Below, piece after piece: positions 46,087-55,427 of a stretch of 64,000 nucleotides of DNA. Positions within the stretch are counted from its first letter, which is position 1. The number at the start of each line of letters is the position of its first letter. The DNA comes from Comamonas sp. lk (GTDB lineage Bacteria; Pseudomonadota; Gammaproteobacteria; Burkholderiales; Burkholderiaceae_C), in the NCBI GenBank assembly GCA_945869165.1, contig CAMBNY010000003.1, positions 38,637-102,636 of the forward strand, written 5' to 3'. The notes beneath the pieces are model-generated. The model was not told the origin of the DNA and searched no databases. It saw only the letters and a list, made by a program, of their open reading frames with translations. The position numbers and the translations under genes were made by a program.

Positions 46087-46644
46087 ATGTCCGACAACGC
46101 CTCCCCCACCCCTCCCCACGATGGCCAGCCCGAGGCCAATGCCGCAGGCGCTGCTGCCGAGCCCGCCTTTGATGCTGATCCACTGACCGTCGCCCAGGCC
46201 GAATTGGCCGTTTTGCAGGCCAAAAGCGCCGAGCTGGCCGACCAATATCTGCGCGCCAAGGCTGATGCCGAAAACGCCCGCCGTCGCGCCGAGGACGAAA
46301 TCTCCAAGGCCCGCAAGTTCGCCGTGGAGAGCTTTGCCGAAAGCTTGTTACCGGTGGCCGACAGCCTGGAAGCTGGTCTGGCCATCGCCGATGCCACCGC
46401 CGCCCAGATCAACGAAGGCGCGCAAGCCACGCTGCGCCAGCTGATTGCAGCCCTGGAGCGCAACAAAGTCATTGCGATTAACCCGCAGGCCGGTGCCAAA
46501 TTTGACCCGCACCACCACCAGGCCATCAGCGTGGTGCCAGCCGAGCAGGAAGCCAATACCGTGGTGACGGTGCTGCAAAAAGGCTATTTGATCGCCGAGC
46601 GCGTCTTACGCCCGGCGCTCGTGACCGTTGCAGCACCCAAGTGA
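46087..46644 (+). CDS. grpE: Nucleotide exchange factor GrpE
   Basis: GrpE releases ADP from DnaK. The 185-residue protein has an acidic, disordered N-terminus and a long coiled-coil helix ([38 protein letters not shown]). A beta domain follows with [20 protein letters not shown] and [21 protein letters not shown] chose the ATG at 46087, not 46042, because 46042 lies inside the -10 of the sigma-32 promoter. It heads the grpE-dnaK-dnaJ group. Confidence 0.95.
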   Translation: MSDNASPTPPHDGQPEANAAGAAAEPAFDADPLTVAQAELAVLQAKSAELADQYLRAKADAENARRRAEDEISKARKFAVESFAESLLPVADSLEAGLAIADATAAQINEGAQATLRQLIAALERNKVIAINPQAGAKFDPHHHQAISVVPAEQEANTVVTVLQKGYLIAERVLRPALVTVAAPK

Positions 46645-46712
46645 AGCGGGCCGGGCCGCGCTGGCGTATCCAGCGTAGGCCGCCCCAATGAAGCAAATAG
46701 CGCGCCGCGCGA

Positions 46713-46739
46713 CTTGAAAACCGGGGCACTGCCCCGAAC
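46713..46739 (+). promoter_or_regulatory. Sigma-32 heat-shock promoter of dnaK
   Basis: CTTGAA (46713-46718), a 13-nt spacer and CCCCGAAC (46732-46739) fit the RpoH pattern, with the -10 deviating after CCCC. It lies 41 bp before the dnaK start. A perfect CGGGGC-ACT-GCCCCG inverted repeat (46722-46736) spans the spacer and -10. Confidence 0.75.
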
Positions 46740-46779
46740 TTGTGTTTATCAGTTTTATTGCATTAGCAGGAGTTTCATC

Positions 46780-48708
46780 ATGGGAAGAATCATCGGAATT
46801 GACCTTGGCACCACCAACAGCTGTGTCGCCATCATGGAGGGAAACACGCCCAAGGTCATCGAAAACGCCGAAGGCGCGCGTACTACGCCTTCCATCATTG
46901 CCTACCAGGAAGACGGCGAAGTGCTGGTCGGCGCGTCGGCCAAGCGCCAGTCGGTTACCAACCCCAAGAACACGCTGTACGCGGTCAAGCGCCTGATCGG
47001 ACGCAAGTTTTCCGAGAAGGAAGTGCAAAAAGACATCGACCTGATGCCCTACAAAATCGCCGCTGCCGACAACGGCGACGCTTGGGTGGAAGTGCGCGGC
47101 AACCGCATGGCGCCGCAACAGGTCAGCGCCGACATTTTGCGCAAAATGAAAAAAACCGCTGAGGACTACCTGGGCGAAGAAGTGACCGATGCGGTCATTA
47201 CCGTTCCTGCGTATTTCAACGACGCGCAGCGCCAGGCCACTAAGGACGCGGGCCGTATTGCCGGCCTGGACGTCAAGCGCATCATCAACGAACCCACTGC
47301 TGCGGCCCTGGCCTTTGGCATGGACAAAAACGAAAAAGGCGACCGCAAAATTGCGGTGTATGACCTGGGAGGCGGCACATTTGACGTGTCCATCATCGAA
47401 ATCGCCGACGTCGATGGCGAAAAGCAATTTGAAGTGCTGTCCACCAACGGCGACACCTTCCTGGGCGGCGAGGACTTTGACCAGCGCATCATTGACTTCA
47501 TCATTGCCGAGTTCAAAAAAGACCAAGGCGTGGACTTGTCCAAAGACGTGCTGGCCTTGCAGCGGCTGAAAGAATCTGCGGAAAAAGCCAAGATTGAACT
47601 CTCCAGCAGCTCGCAAACTGATATCAATTTGCCCTACATCACGGCAGACGCTTCCGGCCCGAAACACCTGAATATCAAGCTCACCCGCGCCAAGCTCGAA
47701 GCCTTGGTGGAAGAACTGATCGAGCGCACGATTGCGCCTTGCCGCATGGCGATCAAAGACGCGGGCGTAAACGTCGCGGACATCCATGACGTGATTTTGG
47801 TTGGCGGTATGACGCGCATGCCCAAGGTGCAGGACAAAGTGAAAGAATTGTTCGGCAAAGAGCCGCGCAAAGACGTCAACCCCGACGAAGCCGTGGCCGT
47901 GGGCGCCGCCATCCAAGGCCAGGTGCTCTCGGGTGACCGCAAAGACGTGTTGTTGTTGGACGTGACGCCGCTGTCGCTAGGTATCGAAACTCTGGGTGGC
48001 GTGATGACCAAGATGATCACCAAGAACACCACCATCCCGACCAAGTTCGCGCAAACCTTCTCCACCGCTGACGACAACCAACCAGCGGTCACCATCAAGG
48101 TGTACCAGGGCGAGCGCGAGATGGCGGTAGCCAACAAGTCGCTGGGCGAGTTCAACCTCGAAGGGATCCCGCCTTCGCCGCGTGGCACACCGCAAATTGA
48201 AGTATCTTTTGACATCGACGCCAACGGCATCTTGCACGTGGGCGCCAAAGACAAAGGCACGGGCAAGGAAAACAAAATCACCATCAAAGCTAACTCGGGC
48301 TTGACCGAAGCCGAGATCCAGCAAATGGTGAAAGACGCCGAGCTCAATGCAGCCGATGACAAGAAGAAACTCGAAGTGATACAGGCGCGCAACGAAGCCG
48401 AAGCGAATGTGCACAGCGTCAAGAAGAGCCTCACTGAACATGGCGACAAGCTCGACGCGGGCGAGAAAGAGAAAATCGAAGCCGCGATCAAAGACCTGGA
48501 AGGCGTGATCAAGAGCGACGACAAAGAAAGCATCAGTTCCAAGAGCGCAGCCCTGATGGCAGCGAGCCAGAAGCTGGGCGAGAAAGTTTACGCCGACATG
48601 CAGGCCAAGCAAGCTGCCGAGGCCGCAGGCCCCGGTGCTGAGCAATCTGCCAAACCCGCCGACGACAATGTGGTGGACGCGGAAGTCAAGGAAGTGAAAA
48701 AGGGATAA
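46780..48708 (+). CDS. dnaK: Molecular chaperone DnaK (Hsp70)
   Basis: The 642-residue Hsp70 has the ATPase-domain signatures [35 protein letters not shown] and [20 protein letters not shown]. The substrate domain begins [20 protein letters not shown]. The helical lid ends in a Gln/Ala/Gly-rich tail closing [14 protein letters not shown], close to the EEVKDKK-type end of DnaK. The ATG at 46780 has AGGAG 7 nt upstream; the longer frame from 46714 overlaps the promoter. Heat-inducible expression is expected from the sigma-32 site. Confidence 0.98.
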   Translation: MGRIIGIDLGTTNSCVAIMEGNTPKVIENAEGARTTPSIIAYQEDGEVLVGASAKRQSVTNPKNTLYAVKRLIGRKFSEKEVQKDIDLMPYKIAAADNGDAWVEVRGNRMAPQQVSADILRKMKKTAEDYLGEEVTDAVITVPAYFNDAQRQATKDAGRIAGLDVKRIINEPTAAALAFGMDKNEKGDRKIAVYDLGGGTFDVSIIEIADVDGEKQFEVLSTNGDTFLGGEDFDQRIIDFIIAEFKKDQGVDLSKDVLALQRLKESAEKAKIELSSSSQTDINLPYITADASGPKHLNIKLTRAKLEALVEELIERTIAPCRMAIKDAGVNVADIHDVILVGGMTRMPKVQDKVKELFGKEPRKDVNPDEAVAVGAAIQGQVLSGDRKDVLLLDVTPLSLGIETLGGVMTKMITKNTTIPTKFAQTFSTADDNQPAVTIKVYQGEREMAVANKSLGEFNLEGIPPSPRGTPQIEVSFDIDANGILHVGAKDKGTGKENKITIKANSGLTEAEIQQMVKDAELNAADDKKKLEVIQARNEAEANVHSVKKSLTEHGDKLDAGEKEKIEAAIKDLEGVIKSDDKESISSKSAALMAASQKLGEKVYADMQAKQAAEAAGPGAEQSAKPADDNVVDAEVKEVKKG

Positions 48709-48740
48709 GCCCGAAGCAGCTGTTGGCTGCTTTAAAACCC

Positions 48741-48780
48741 GCCGCGCTGAACCCGCTTTGGAGTTCAACGCGGCTTTTCT
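48741..48780 (+). terminator. Intrinsic terminator between dnaK and dnaJ
   Basis: GCCGCGcTGAAC pairs with GTTCAaCGCGGC (one C-A mismatch) across an 11-nt loop and is followed by TTTTCT. It should stop or attenuate dnaK transcription, giving less dnaJ than dnaK mRNA. No separate sigma-32 promoter is visible for dnaJ. Confidence 0.75.
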
Positions 48781-48804
48781 GTTGTTACGGAGCCCGCAAA
48801 AGCC

Positions 48805-49935
48805 ATGGCCAAACGCGATTTTTACGAAATTCTGGGCTTGCCCAAGACCGCTTCGGACGAGGAAATTAAAAAGTCCTACCGCAAGCTGGCGATGAAGTTC
48901 CACCCGGACCGCAACCAGGGCGAAGCGGCCAAAGAAGCGGAAGTCAAATTCAAAGAGGCCAAAGAGGCCTACGAGATGCTGTCCGACCCGCAAAAACGCG
49001 CTGCCTACGACCAGCACGGCCACGCCGGTGTGGATCCGAATATGCGCGGACCTGGCGGCGAAGGCTTTGGCGGCTTTGCCGAAGCCTTCGGAGATATTTT
49101 TGGCGAGATGTTCGGCCAGCAGCAGCGTGGCGGGCGCGGTGGGCGCCAGGTGTTTCGCGGCGGCGACCTGAGCTATGCGATGGAGATGTCGCTAGAGGAA
49201 GCGGCCAACGGCAAGGATGCGCAAATCCGAATCCCCACCCATGAAAACTGCGATGTCTGCGCCGGTGCTGGTGCCAAGCCGGGCAGCCAGATCAAAAACT
49301 GCGGCACCTGCGGCGGCGCTGGCGTGGTGCAAATGCGCCAGGGCTTTTTCAGCGTGCAGCAAACCTGCCCGACGTGTCGCGGCGGAGGCAAAATCATTGC
49401 CGAACCTTGTATCGCTTGCGCGGGTCAGGGCAAGATCAAAAAGCAAAAAACGCTGGAAGTCAAAATTCCGGCCGGTATCGACGCGGGGATGCGTATTCGC
49501 AGCGCGGGCAATGGTGAGCCGGGTACCAATGGTGGGCCGCCGGGTGACTTGTACATCGAGATTCGGCTCAAGAAACATGATATTTTCGAGCGCGATGGCG
49601 ATGACTTGCATTGCACGGTGCCGATCGATATCGTGGCAGCCGCGCTCGGGGGCGAGATCGAGGTACCCACGCTACAAGGCAAGGCGGCTATCGACCTTCC
49701 TGAAGGAACCCAATCAGGCAAACAGTTCCGTTTGCGCGGCAAAGGCATCAAAGGCGTGCGATCGAGCTATCCTGGCGATTTGTACTGCCACATCACCGTC
49801 GAGACACCCGTCAAGTTGACCGAGCATCAGCGCAAACTGCTGCGCGAACTCGATGAGTCCTTTCGCAAAGGTGGTAGCAAACATTCGCCCTCGGGCGATA
49901 GTTGGACGGACCGCCTGAAAAGCTTTTTCAGCTGA
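48805..49935 (+). CDS. dnaJ: Co-chaperone DnaJ (Hsp40)
   Basis: The 376-residue class I J-protein has a J domain with HPD at 33-35 ([10 protein letters not shown]) and a Gly/Phe-rich linker ([20 protein letters not shown]). Four zinc motifs follow: [24 protein letters not shown] and CIACAGQG. The C-terminal substrate domain has [19 protein letters not shown]. It delivers clients to DnaK and triggers ATP hydrolysis. It lies 96 bp after dnaK, beyond a terminator-like hairpin. Confidence 0.98.
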   Translation: MAKRDFYEILGLPKTASDEEIKKSYRKLAMKFHPDRNQGEAAKEAEVKFKEAKEAYEMLSDPQKRAAYDQHGHAGVDPNMRGPGGEGFGGFAEAFGDIFGEMFGQQQRGGRGGRQVFRGGDLSYAMEMSLEEAANGKDAQIRIPTHENCDVCAGAGAKPGSQIKNCGTCGGAGVVQMRQGFFSVQQTCPTCRGGGKIIAEPCIACAGQGKIKKQKTLEVKIPAGIDAGMRIRSAGNGEPGTNGGPPGDLYIEIRLKKHDIFERDGDDLHCTVPIDIVAAALGGEIEVPTLQGKAAIDLPEGTQSGKQFRLRGKGIKGVRSSYPGDLYCHITVETPVKLTEHQRKLLRELDESFRKGGSKHSPSGDSWTDRLKSFFS

Positions 49936-49953
49936 TTGAGGAATCCATAGCGT

Positions 49954-50943
49954 ATGACCGGGCCCACGCATGCCGCACCGGACCTGCGCTACCTGACCGC
50001 GGCCTTTTACCTTTTTGTCGATCTACCCGATTGCGCACAGTTCAAAGCCCCGCTGCAAGCACTGTGTGAGGCCCAGCAGGTAAAAGGCTTGGTTTTGTTG
50101 GCCCCCGAAGGCATTAACAGTACGATTGCCGGCCCAGCAGAGGGCGTGCATACGGTGCTGGCTTGGCTGCGCAGCCAAGCCCCATTTGCCGCTTTGCAAC
50201 ACAAAGAATCCTGGTCCGACAAAGCACCGTTTCGCCGCATGCGCGTACGCATCAAAAAAGAAATCGTGACCATGGGTGTGCCCGGTTTGCGCCCGGCCAG
50301 CCAGGCAGGGCGCTACGTCAGCGCACAAGACTGGAATGCGCTGATCGCCGACCCGGACGTAGTGCTGGTCGATACCCGCAATGACTACGAAGTAGAGCTG
50401 GGCAGTTTTACAGGCGCTATCAACCCCGGCATACAAAGCTTTGCACAGTTGCCCAACTGGCTGCAGGCACAAGGCCTGCTTGACCCGGCCAAGCCGCGCA
50501 AAGTGGCTATGTTTTGCACCGGCGGCATCCGCTGCGAAAAGTCCACCGCCTTGTTACGCGCCCAAGGCCTGCTGGAGGTCTATCACCTGGAAGGCGGCAT
50601 TCTCAAATACCTGGAGACGGTGGCACCCGAAAGCAGCCGCTGGCAGGGCGAATGCTTTGTGTTTGACGAGCGGGTGTCGGTGGCACACGGCGTGCAGACC
50701 GGCAGCCACCAACTGTGCCGTTGCTGCCGTCAGCCCCTGCCATCGGGCGCATTGGAGTCAGATCAATTTGAATTGGGTGTGAGCTGCCCGCGTTGTTTTT
50801 GCCTGACCAGTGAAATGCAGAAAAATAGCGCGCGGGAGCGGCAAAGGCAATGGGAACGCGCAAAGGCTAAAGCCAGCGTCAGGCATCTTTCCGATTTCGC
50901 AAGCGAGCAAATTGACTGCGACAAGGCGCTTGGCCATGGCTAA
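49954..50943 (+). CDS. trhO: tRNA U34 hydroxylase TrhO (rhodanese domain, UPF0176)
   Basis: TrhO adds the 5-hydroxyl to uridine 34 of tRNAs that will carry cmo5U/mo5U. The 329-residue protein has the N-terminal acylphosphatase-like domain (GLVLLAPEGINSTIAG, APFRRMRVRIKKEIV). The rhodanese domain has VDTRNDYEVELGSFTGAINP and active Cys188 in MFCTGGIRCEKST, then LEGGILKYLE. The C-terminus has two Cys pairs (CRCCRQPLP, CPRCF) and a basic helix. It overlaps the following GST gene by 8 nt. Confidence 0.93.
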   Translation: MTGPTHAAPDLRYLTAAFYLFVDLPDCAQFKAPLQALCEAQQVKGLVLLAPEGINSTIAGPAEGVHTVLAWLRSQAPFAALQHKESWSDKAPFRRMRVRIKKEIVTMGVPGLRPASQAGRYVSAQDWNALIADPDVVLVDTRNDYEVELGSFTGAINPGIQSFAQLPNWLQAQGLLDPAKPRKVAMFCTGGIRCEKSTALLRAQGLLEVYHLEGGILKYLETVAPESSRWQGECFVFDERVSVAHGVQTGSHQLCRCCRQPLPSGALESDQFELGVSCPRCFCLTSEMQKNSARERQRQWERAKAKASVRHLSDFASEQIDCDKALGHG

Positions 50944-51565
50944 GCCGCTGCCCATTCTTTATTCCTTCCGGCGCTGCCCGTATGCCATGCGCGCGCGTCT
51001 GGCTTTACATTCCAGCGGCATCGCATTGCAACACCGCGAGGTCGAACTCAAGAACAAACCTGCCAGCCTTTTGGCTGCATCGCCCAAGGGCACGGTACCG
51101 GTGTTGGTGCTGCCTGATGGCCAGGTGATAGACGAAAGCCTGGACATCATGCGCTGGGCTTTGCAAACCCAAGACCCATTGCAGTGGTGGCCACAGGATG
51201 CGGCGATTCTGAACAATGCGATGGCCTTGATAGAGGAAAACGACGGGCCGTTTAAATATGCTTTGGACCGCTACAAATACCCGCACCGTTTCGGCTTAAA
51301 GGATGGTGATACCTGGCGCGCGACGGGATCCCAGTTTCTCTTGCAGTTGGAGGCGCGGTTGGAGCGCACGCCTTTTCTTACGGGCAATCACTGGGGTCTG
51401 TGCGACGCCGCTTTGGCGCCCTTTGTGCGGCAGTTTGCGCATACCGACAAGACGTGGTTAGCGGCGCAAGCCTGGCCGCGTTTGGCACGCTGGCTGGCCG
51501 CGTTTGAAGCCTCGGCGGCGTTTGCCGCCATCATGGAAAAACAGAGCCCTTGGCTAGAAGTCTAA
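50936..51565 (+). CDS. Glutathione S-transferase family protein
   Basis: The 209-residue protein has a thioredoxin-like N-terminal half beginning LYSFRRCPYAMRARLAL with Cys14 as the likely reactive residue, the cis-Pro segment GTVPVLVLPDG and the DESLDIMRWAL helix start. A helical C-terminal domain contains FLTGNHWGLCDAALAPFVRQ. The CPYAMR motif resembles glutaredoxin-2/omega-like GSTs rather than Tyr- or Ser-type ones. The start overlaps the trhO end (ATGGCTAA). The substrate is unknown. Confidence 0.88.
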   Translation: MAKPLPILYSFRRCPYAMRARLALHSSGIALQHREVELKNKPASLLAASPKGTVPVLVLPDGQVIDESLDIMRWALQTQDPLQWWPQDAAILNNAMALIEENDGPFKYALDRYKYPHRFGLKDGDTWRATGSQFLLQLEARLERTPFLTGNHWGLCDAALAPFVRQFAHTDKTWLAAQAWPRLARWLAAFEASAAFAAIMEKQSPWLEV

Positions 51566-51604
51566 GGAAACTAAGCGCAGCGCAGTGCCACCACGCTCCA
51601 AGTT

Positions 51605-53425
51605 TTAAAACGCTTCTAAAGCCAATGCTGTCACCGCATCAGCGCCCTCGACAATGCTGTCGCGCAGGCCCGGCACCTTGGTGAGGATGTGGTCGGCATA
51701 AAAGCGTGCGGTACTGATTTTGGCCTGCATAAATTCTTGGTCCACACCCGCAGCCCATTGGGCTTGCGCCACCAATAGCGAGCGGCCCATTTGCCAGCCC
51801 GCCATCACATTACCCGCCAGCATCAAATACGGCACGCTACCTGCATAGACCGCGTTGGGGCTGGCTTTGGAATGCCCGGCCACGAAGTCCACCACCTCCA
51901 CAAAGGCGGCACGCGCAGCGTCCAGGCGCTTGGCCATAGCAAGTGCATCAGCGCTGCCGTTGGCCCGTAAATCTGCCACTGTGGTAGCCACTTGGGCGGC
52001 AATCGCCTTGGCGGCCTGACCGCCGTCACGCGCGGTTTTCCGCCCTACCAGATCGTTGGCCTGAATCGCGGTGGTACCTTCGTAAATCGTCAAAATTTTG
52101 GCGTCGCGGTAGTACTGGGCCACGCCGGTCTCTTCGATAAAACCCATACCGCCATGCACTTGCACCGCCATGGACGTCACTTCCAGGCTCATCTCGGTGC
52201 TAAAGCCTTTGACCAGCGGCACCATAAATTCGTAAAAAGTCTGGTGCTCTTTACGCGCCTGTGCATCCGGGTGGTGATGCGCCACGTCAAAAGCGGCAGC
52301 GGCCACCGAGGCCAAGGCGCGGCAGCCTTGCACATAGGCGCGCATGGTCATCAGCATGCGGCGTACATCCGGGTGATGGATGATGGGCGCGCTGGTATTC
52401 ATGGAGCCGTCGACTGGACGGCTTTGCACCCGATCGCGCGCGAACTGCGCTGCCTTTTGGTAAGCCCGCTCGGCCACCGCAATGCCTTGCACGCCCACGC
52501 CATAGCGGGCAGCGTTCATCATGATGAACATGTACTCCAGGCCCCGGTTTTCCTGGCCCACCAAGTAGCCCACCGCACCCGGCCCTGCACTATCGGCCAG
52601 CGAACCGGCCAGGCCATCGCCAAATTGCAGCACCGCCGTGGGGCTGGCTTTGATACCCATTTTGTGCTCGATGCTGACGCATTGCACATCATTGCGCGCG
52701 CCAGGATTGCCTTGCGCATCGACCACAAACTTCGGCACCACAAACAAGCTGATGCCTTTGACACCTTCGGGCGCGCCCTGCACCCGCGCCAGTACCAAAT
52801 GGACGATGTTTTCCGCCATGTCATGCTCACCCCAGGTGATGTAAATTTTGGTACCGAAAACGCGGTAAGTGCCGTCGGGCTGCGGCTCGGCGCGGGTGCG
52901 CACCAGGGCCAAGTCACTACCGGCCTGAGGCTCGGTCAGGTTCATGGTGCCGGTCCATTGGCCGCTGACAATTTTTTCCAGGTAAATCGCTTTGAGCTCA
53001 TCCGAGCCTGCGGTCAGCAAAGCTTCGATAGCGCCGTCGCTGAGCAGCGGGCACAAGGCAAAACTCATATTGGCCGAGTTCTGCATCTCGCCGCAGACCG
53101 CACCAATGGTCTTGGGCAGACCCTGGCCACCAAACTCCACCGGGTGCTGCAAACCCTGCCAGCCGCCCTCGGCAAACTGCTGGTAGGCCTCTTTGAAACC
53201 GGGGGTGGCGGTGACTACGCCGTTCTTCCAAGCGCTGGGGTTTTGGTCACCGACCCAGTTCAGGGGGGCTAGCACTTCTTCGTTGAACTTGGCCGATTCT
53301 TCCAACACCGCTTGCGCCGTGCCCAAGTCCGCATCCTCAAAACCGGGCAATTGGGCGATCTGGTCAATGCGCGCCAAGTGCTCGATATTGAACAGCATGT
53401 CTTTGACGGGGGCGGAATAGGTCAT
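51605..53425 (-). CDS. Acyl-CoA dehydrogenase, long (DmdC/FadE-like) type
   Basis: This 606-residue flavoenzyme has the usual N-terminal helical domain, the FAD/substrate region with GTMNLTEPQAGSDLALVRTR and YRVFGTKIYITWGEHDM, and the C-terminal helices with VHGGMGFIEETGVAQYYRDA and ILTIYEGTTAIQANDL. An extra C-terminal domain of about 130 residues places it with the 600-residue group that includes 3-methylmercaptopropionyl-CoA dehydrogenase. The true acyl-CoA is unknown. ATG at 53425 has GAGAAG 4 nt upstream. Its electrons should go to the ETF encoded just upstream, but a terminator separates the transcripts. Confidence 0.93.
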   Translation of the reverse strand: MTYSAPVKDMLFNIEHLARIDQIAQLPGFEDADLGTAQAVLEESAKFNEEVLAPLNWVGDQNPSAWKNGVVTATPGFKEAYQQFAEGGWQGLQHPVEFGGQGLPKTIGAVCGEMQNSANMSFALCPLLSDGAIEALLTAGSDELKAIYLEKIVSGQWTGTMNLTEPQAGSDLALVRTRAEPQPDGTYRVFGTKIYITWGEHDMAENIVHLVLARVQGAPEGVKGISLFVVPKFVVDAQGNPGARNDVQCVSIEHKMGIKASPTAVLQFGDGLAGSLADSAGPGAVGYLVGQENRGLEYMFIMMNAARYGVGVQGIAVAERAYQKAAQFARDRVQSRPVDGSMNTSAPIIHHPDVRRMLMTMRAYVQGCRALASVAAAAFDVAHHHPDAQARKEHQTFYEFMVPLVKGFSTEMSLEVTSMAVQVHGGMGFIEETGVAQYYRDAKILTIYEGTTAIQANDLVGRKTARDGGQAAKAIAAQVATTVADLRANGSADALAMAKRLDAARAAFVEVVDFVAGHSKASPNAVYAGSVPYLMLAGNVMAGWQMGRSLLVAQAQWAAGVDQEFMQAKISTARFYADHILTKVPGLRDSIVEGADAVTALALEAF

Positions 53426-53448
53426 GGCACTTCTCACAAAACAAAAGC

Positions 53449-53473
53449 AAAAAAAAGGCAGCGCTTAGCTGCC
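53449..53473 (-). terminator. Intrinsic terminator after etfBA
   Basis: On the minus strand GGCAGC-TAAGC-GCTGCC forms a perfect 6-bp stem followed directly by eight T. It lies 16 nt beyond the etfA stop, so the acyl-CoA dehydrogenase gene probably needs its own promoter in the remaining short gap. Confidence 0.9.
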
Positions 53474-53489
53474 TTCGGGGAGCGCTGGA

Positions 53490-54422
53490 TCAGAGCGCTG
53501 CGACAAACTCGGGCACTGCCACGAAAAGGTCTGCCTCCAGACCGTAATCGGCCACGCTGAAGATAGGCGCTTCGGCGTCTTTGTTGATCGCCACGATGAC
53601 CTTGCTGTCTTTCATACCCGCCAGATGCTGGATGGCGCCGCTGATGCCACAAGCGATATAGAGCTGGGGGGCAACGATCTTGCCGGTCTGGCCCACTTGC
53701 CAGTCGTTGGGCGCATAGCCTGCGTCCACAGCCGCACGGCTGGCCCCCATGGCAGCACCGAGTTTGTCGGCCAGCGGGGTCATGATTTCCATGAATTTTT
53801 CATTGGAACCCAAAGCACGGCCACCGGAGACGATGATCTTGGCCGCCGTCAATTCGGGGCGGTCATTGCGCGCGATTTCCGAACGCAAGAAGCTCACATC
53901 GGCGCTGGCAGATGAGGCTGCGGGGGTTTCGACAGCGGCGCTGCCGCCGGTGCTCGCTGCTGCGTCAAAACCGGTGGTGCGCACGGTGATGACCTTGATG
54001 GCGTCACCGCTTTGCACGGTGGCAATCGCATTGCCTGCATAAATCGGACGCTCGAAGGTGTCCGGGCTCTCGACTTTGGTGATATCGGAGATTTGTGCCA
54101 CATCGAGCTTGGCAGCCACGCGCGGGGCGATGTTCTTGCCCACTGCAGTGGCAGGGAAAAGAATGTGGCTGTAGGCGCTCGCCATGCCAACCACCTGGGC
54201 AGTCACGTTTTCGGCCAGGCCGTTGGCAAATGCAGCGCTATCGGCATGTATGACTTTGGCAACACCGGCAACCGCAGCAGCGGCTGCGGCGGCACCGCCT
54301 GCGTTATGCCCGGCGATCAGCACATGCACATCGCCACCGCATTGCACTGCAGCGGTGATGGTATTGAGGGTAGAGGGCTTGATGCCCGCGTTATCGTGTT
54401 CAGCAACGACGAGAGAGGTCAT
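53490..54422 (-). CDS. etfA: Electron transfer flavoprotein alpha subunit
   Basis: EtfA binds FAD and passes electrons from acyl-CoA dehydrogenases to ETF-ubiquinone oxidoreductase. The 310-residue protein starts [17 protein letters not shown]. Its C-terminal FAD domain has [55 protein letters not shown] and [20 protein letters not shown]. The ATG at 54422 has AGGA 7 nt upstream; a start at 54440 is less likely. It follows etfB by 48 bp. Confidence 0.97.
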   Translation of the reverse strand: MTSLVVAEHDNAGIKPSTLNTITAAVQCGGDVHVLIAGHNAGGAAAAAAAVAGVAKVIHADSAAFANGLAENVTAQVVGMASAYSHILFPATAVGKNIAPRVAAKLDVAQISDITKVESPDTFERPIYAGNAIATVQSGDAIKVITVRTTGFDAAASTGGSAAVETPAASSASADVSFLRSEIARNDRPELTAAKIIVSGGRALGSNEKFMEIMTPLADKLGAAMGASRAAVDAGYAPNDWQVGQTGKIVAPQLYIACGISGAIQHLAGMKDSKVIVAINKDAEAPIFSVADYGLEADLFVAVPEFVAAL

Positions 54423-54470
54423 GGTGTGTCCTGGTGACAAAAGGATTGAATAAGGTGGGCCGCAAGATTT

Positions 54471-55220
54471 TTAGATGACCTTGGCGTCATTGCGCAGCTT
54501 CTCGACCAAGGTAGCAACATCGGCCACTTTGATACCGGCGCTGCGGGCCGCGGGCTCGACCACTTTAAGGGTCTTGATACGGGGGGTGACATCCACGCCC
54601 AGGTCAGCGGGGCTATAGGTGTCGAGCTGCTTTTTCTTGGCCTTCATGATGTTGGGCAGCGTCACATAACGTGGCTCGTTCAGGCGCAAATCGGTGGTGA
54701 TAATGGCCGGCAGTGACAGGCTTAGGGTTTCGGAGCCGCCATCGACTTCGCGGGTCACCGTGGCTTTGCCATCGGCCACTTCCACTTTGCTGGCGAAAGT
54801 GGCTTGCGGGCGGTCGCACAGGGCGGCGAGCATTTGGCCGGTTTGGTTGCAATCGTCGTCAATCGCCTGTTTGCCCAAAATCACCAGACCGGGCTGCTCT
54901 TTGTCCATCAAGGCTTTGAGGATTTTGGCGACGGCCAGGGGTTGCAGTTCTTCGGCAGTTTCCACCAGTATGGCGCGGTCGGCGCCAATGGCCATGGCGG
55001 TGCGCAGGGTTTCGGTGCATTGGCTGACGCCGCAGGAAACGGCGATCACTTCGGTGGCCACGCCTTTTTCCTTGAGCCGGACTGCCTCTTCGATAGCGAT
55101 TTCGTCAAAAGGATTCATGCTCATTTTGACGTTGGCGATATCCACACCGCTGCCGTCAGATTTAACGCGGACTTTGACGTTGTAGTCCACCACGCGCTTG
55201 ACCGGAACCAACACTTTCAT
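54471..55220 (-). CDS. etfB: Electron transfer flavoprotein beta subunit
   Basis: EtfB (249 residues) binds AMP and docks with acyl-CoA dehydrogenases. It starts [18 protein letters not shown] and has [46 protein letters not shown] and the recognition-loop signature [20 protein letters not shown]. The ATG at 55220 has CTGGAG 8 nt upstream; an upstream GTG at 55229 is in frame. It is first in the etfBA operon, behind a palindromic promoter element. Confidence 0.97.
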   Translation of the reverse strand: MKVLVPVKRVVDYNVKVRVKSDGSGVDIANVKMSMNPFDEIAIEEAVRLKEKGVATEVIAVSCGVSQCTETLRTAMAIGADRAILVETAEELQPLAVAKILKALMDKEQPGLVILGKQAIDDDCNQTGQMLAALCDRPQATFASKVEVADGKATVTREVDGGSETLSLSLPAIITTDLRLNEPRYVTLPNIMKAKKKQLDTYSPADLGVDVTPRIKTLKVVEPAARSAGIKVADVATLVEKLRNDAKVI

Positions 55221-55350
55221 ACACACCACTCCAGAGGTAAATAAATGAACAACTTGCTATGGCTTGCGCCCAAGCTGCGGGGCAACCCAAGATTCTATGC
55301 GCCGCCTTGATTCGTCTTGCTTACAAACAGGCAGCTGCGGCTTGCTTGGC

Positions 55351-55380
55351 AAAAAAGAACGATCGTGCTTTTTTATTATA
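55351..55380 (-). promoter_or_regulatory. Promoter -10 and 24-bp palindrome upstream of etfB
   Basis: The minus strand has a perfect TATAAT (55380-55375); no convincing -35 is visible. Directly downstream, 55351-55374 is a near-perfect palindrome. AAAAAAG and CTTTTTT flank the core ACGATCGT (55359-55366), with only one pair mismatched. Its position at the expected start of transcription suggests a repressor site, perhaps for a TetR-type fatty-acid regulator; the repressor is not identified. Confidence 0.6.
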
Positions 55381-55427
55381 GTGGCCGCTTTGGATGGGCT
55401 TGTCGCATTTACCCAGGGCAAGGCAGG

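Noticed and set aside
46659..46675. CGCTGG-CGTAT-CCAGCG hairpin after grpE as a terminator
   Set aside because: The stem is perfect but no T-run follows on either strand; it may only reduce read-through to dnaK.
47977..49023. 348-residue minus-strand ORF across dnaK and dnaJ
   Set aside because: Antisense to two certain genes and the terminator between them; Phe/Leu/Gly-biased composition without motifs.
51992..53272. 426-residue plus-strand ORF
   Set aside because: Antisense to the acyl-CoA dehydrogenase gene; rich in His, Arg and Gln with no domain, as expected for a GC-rich shadow frame.
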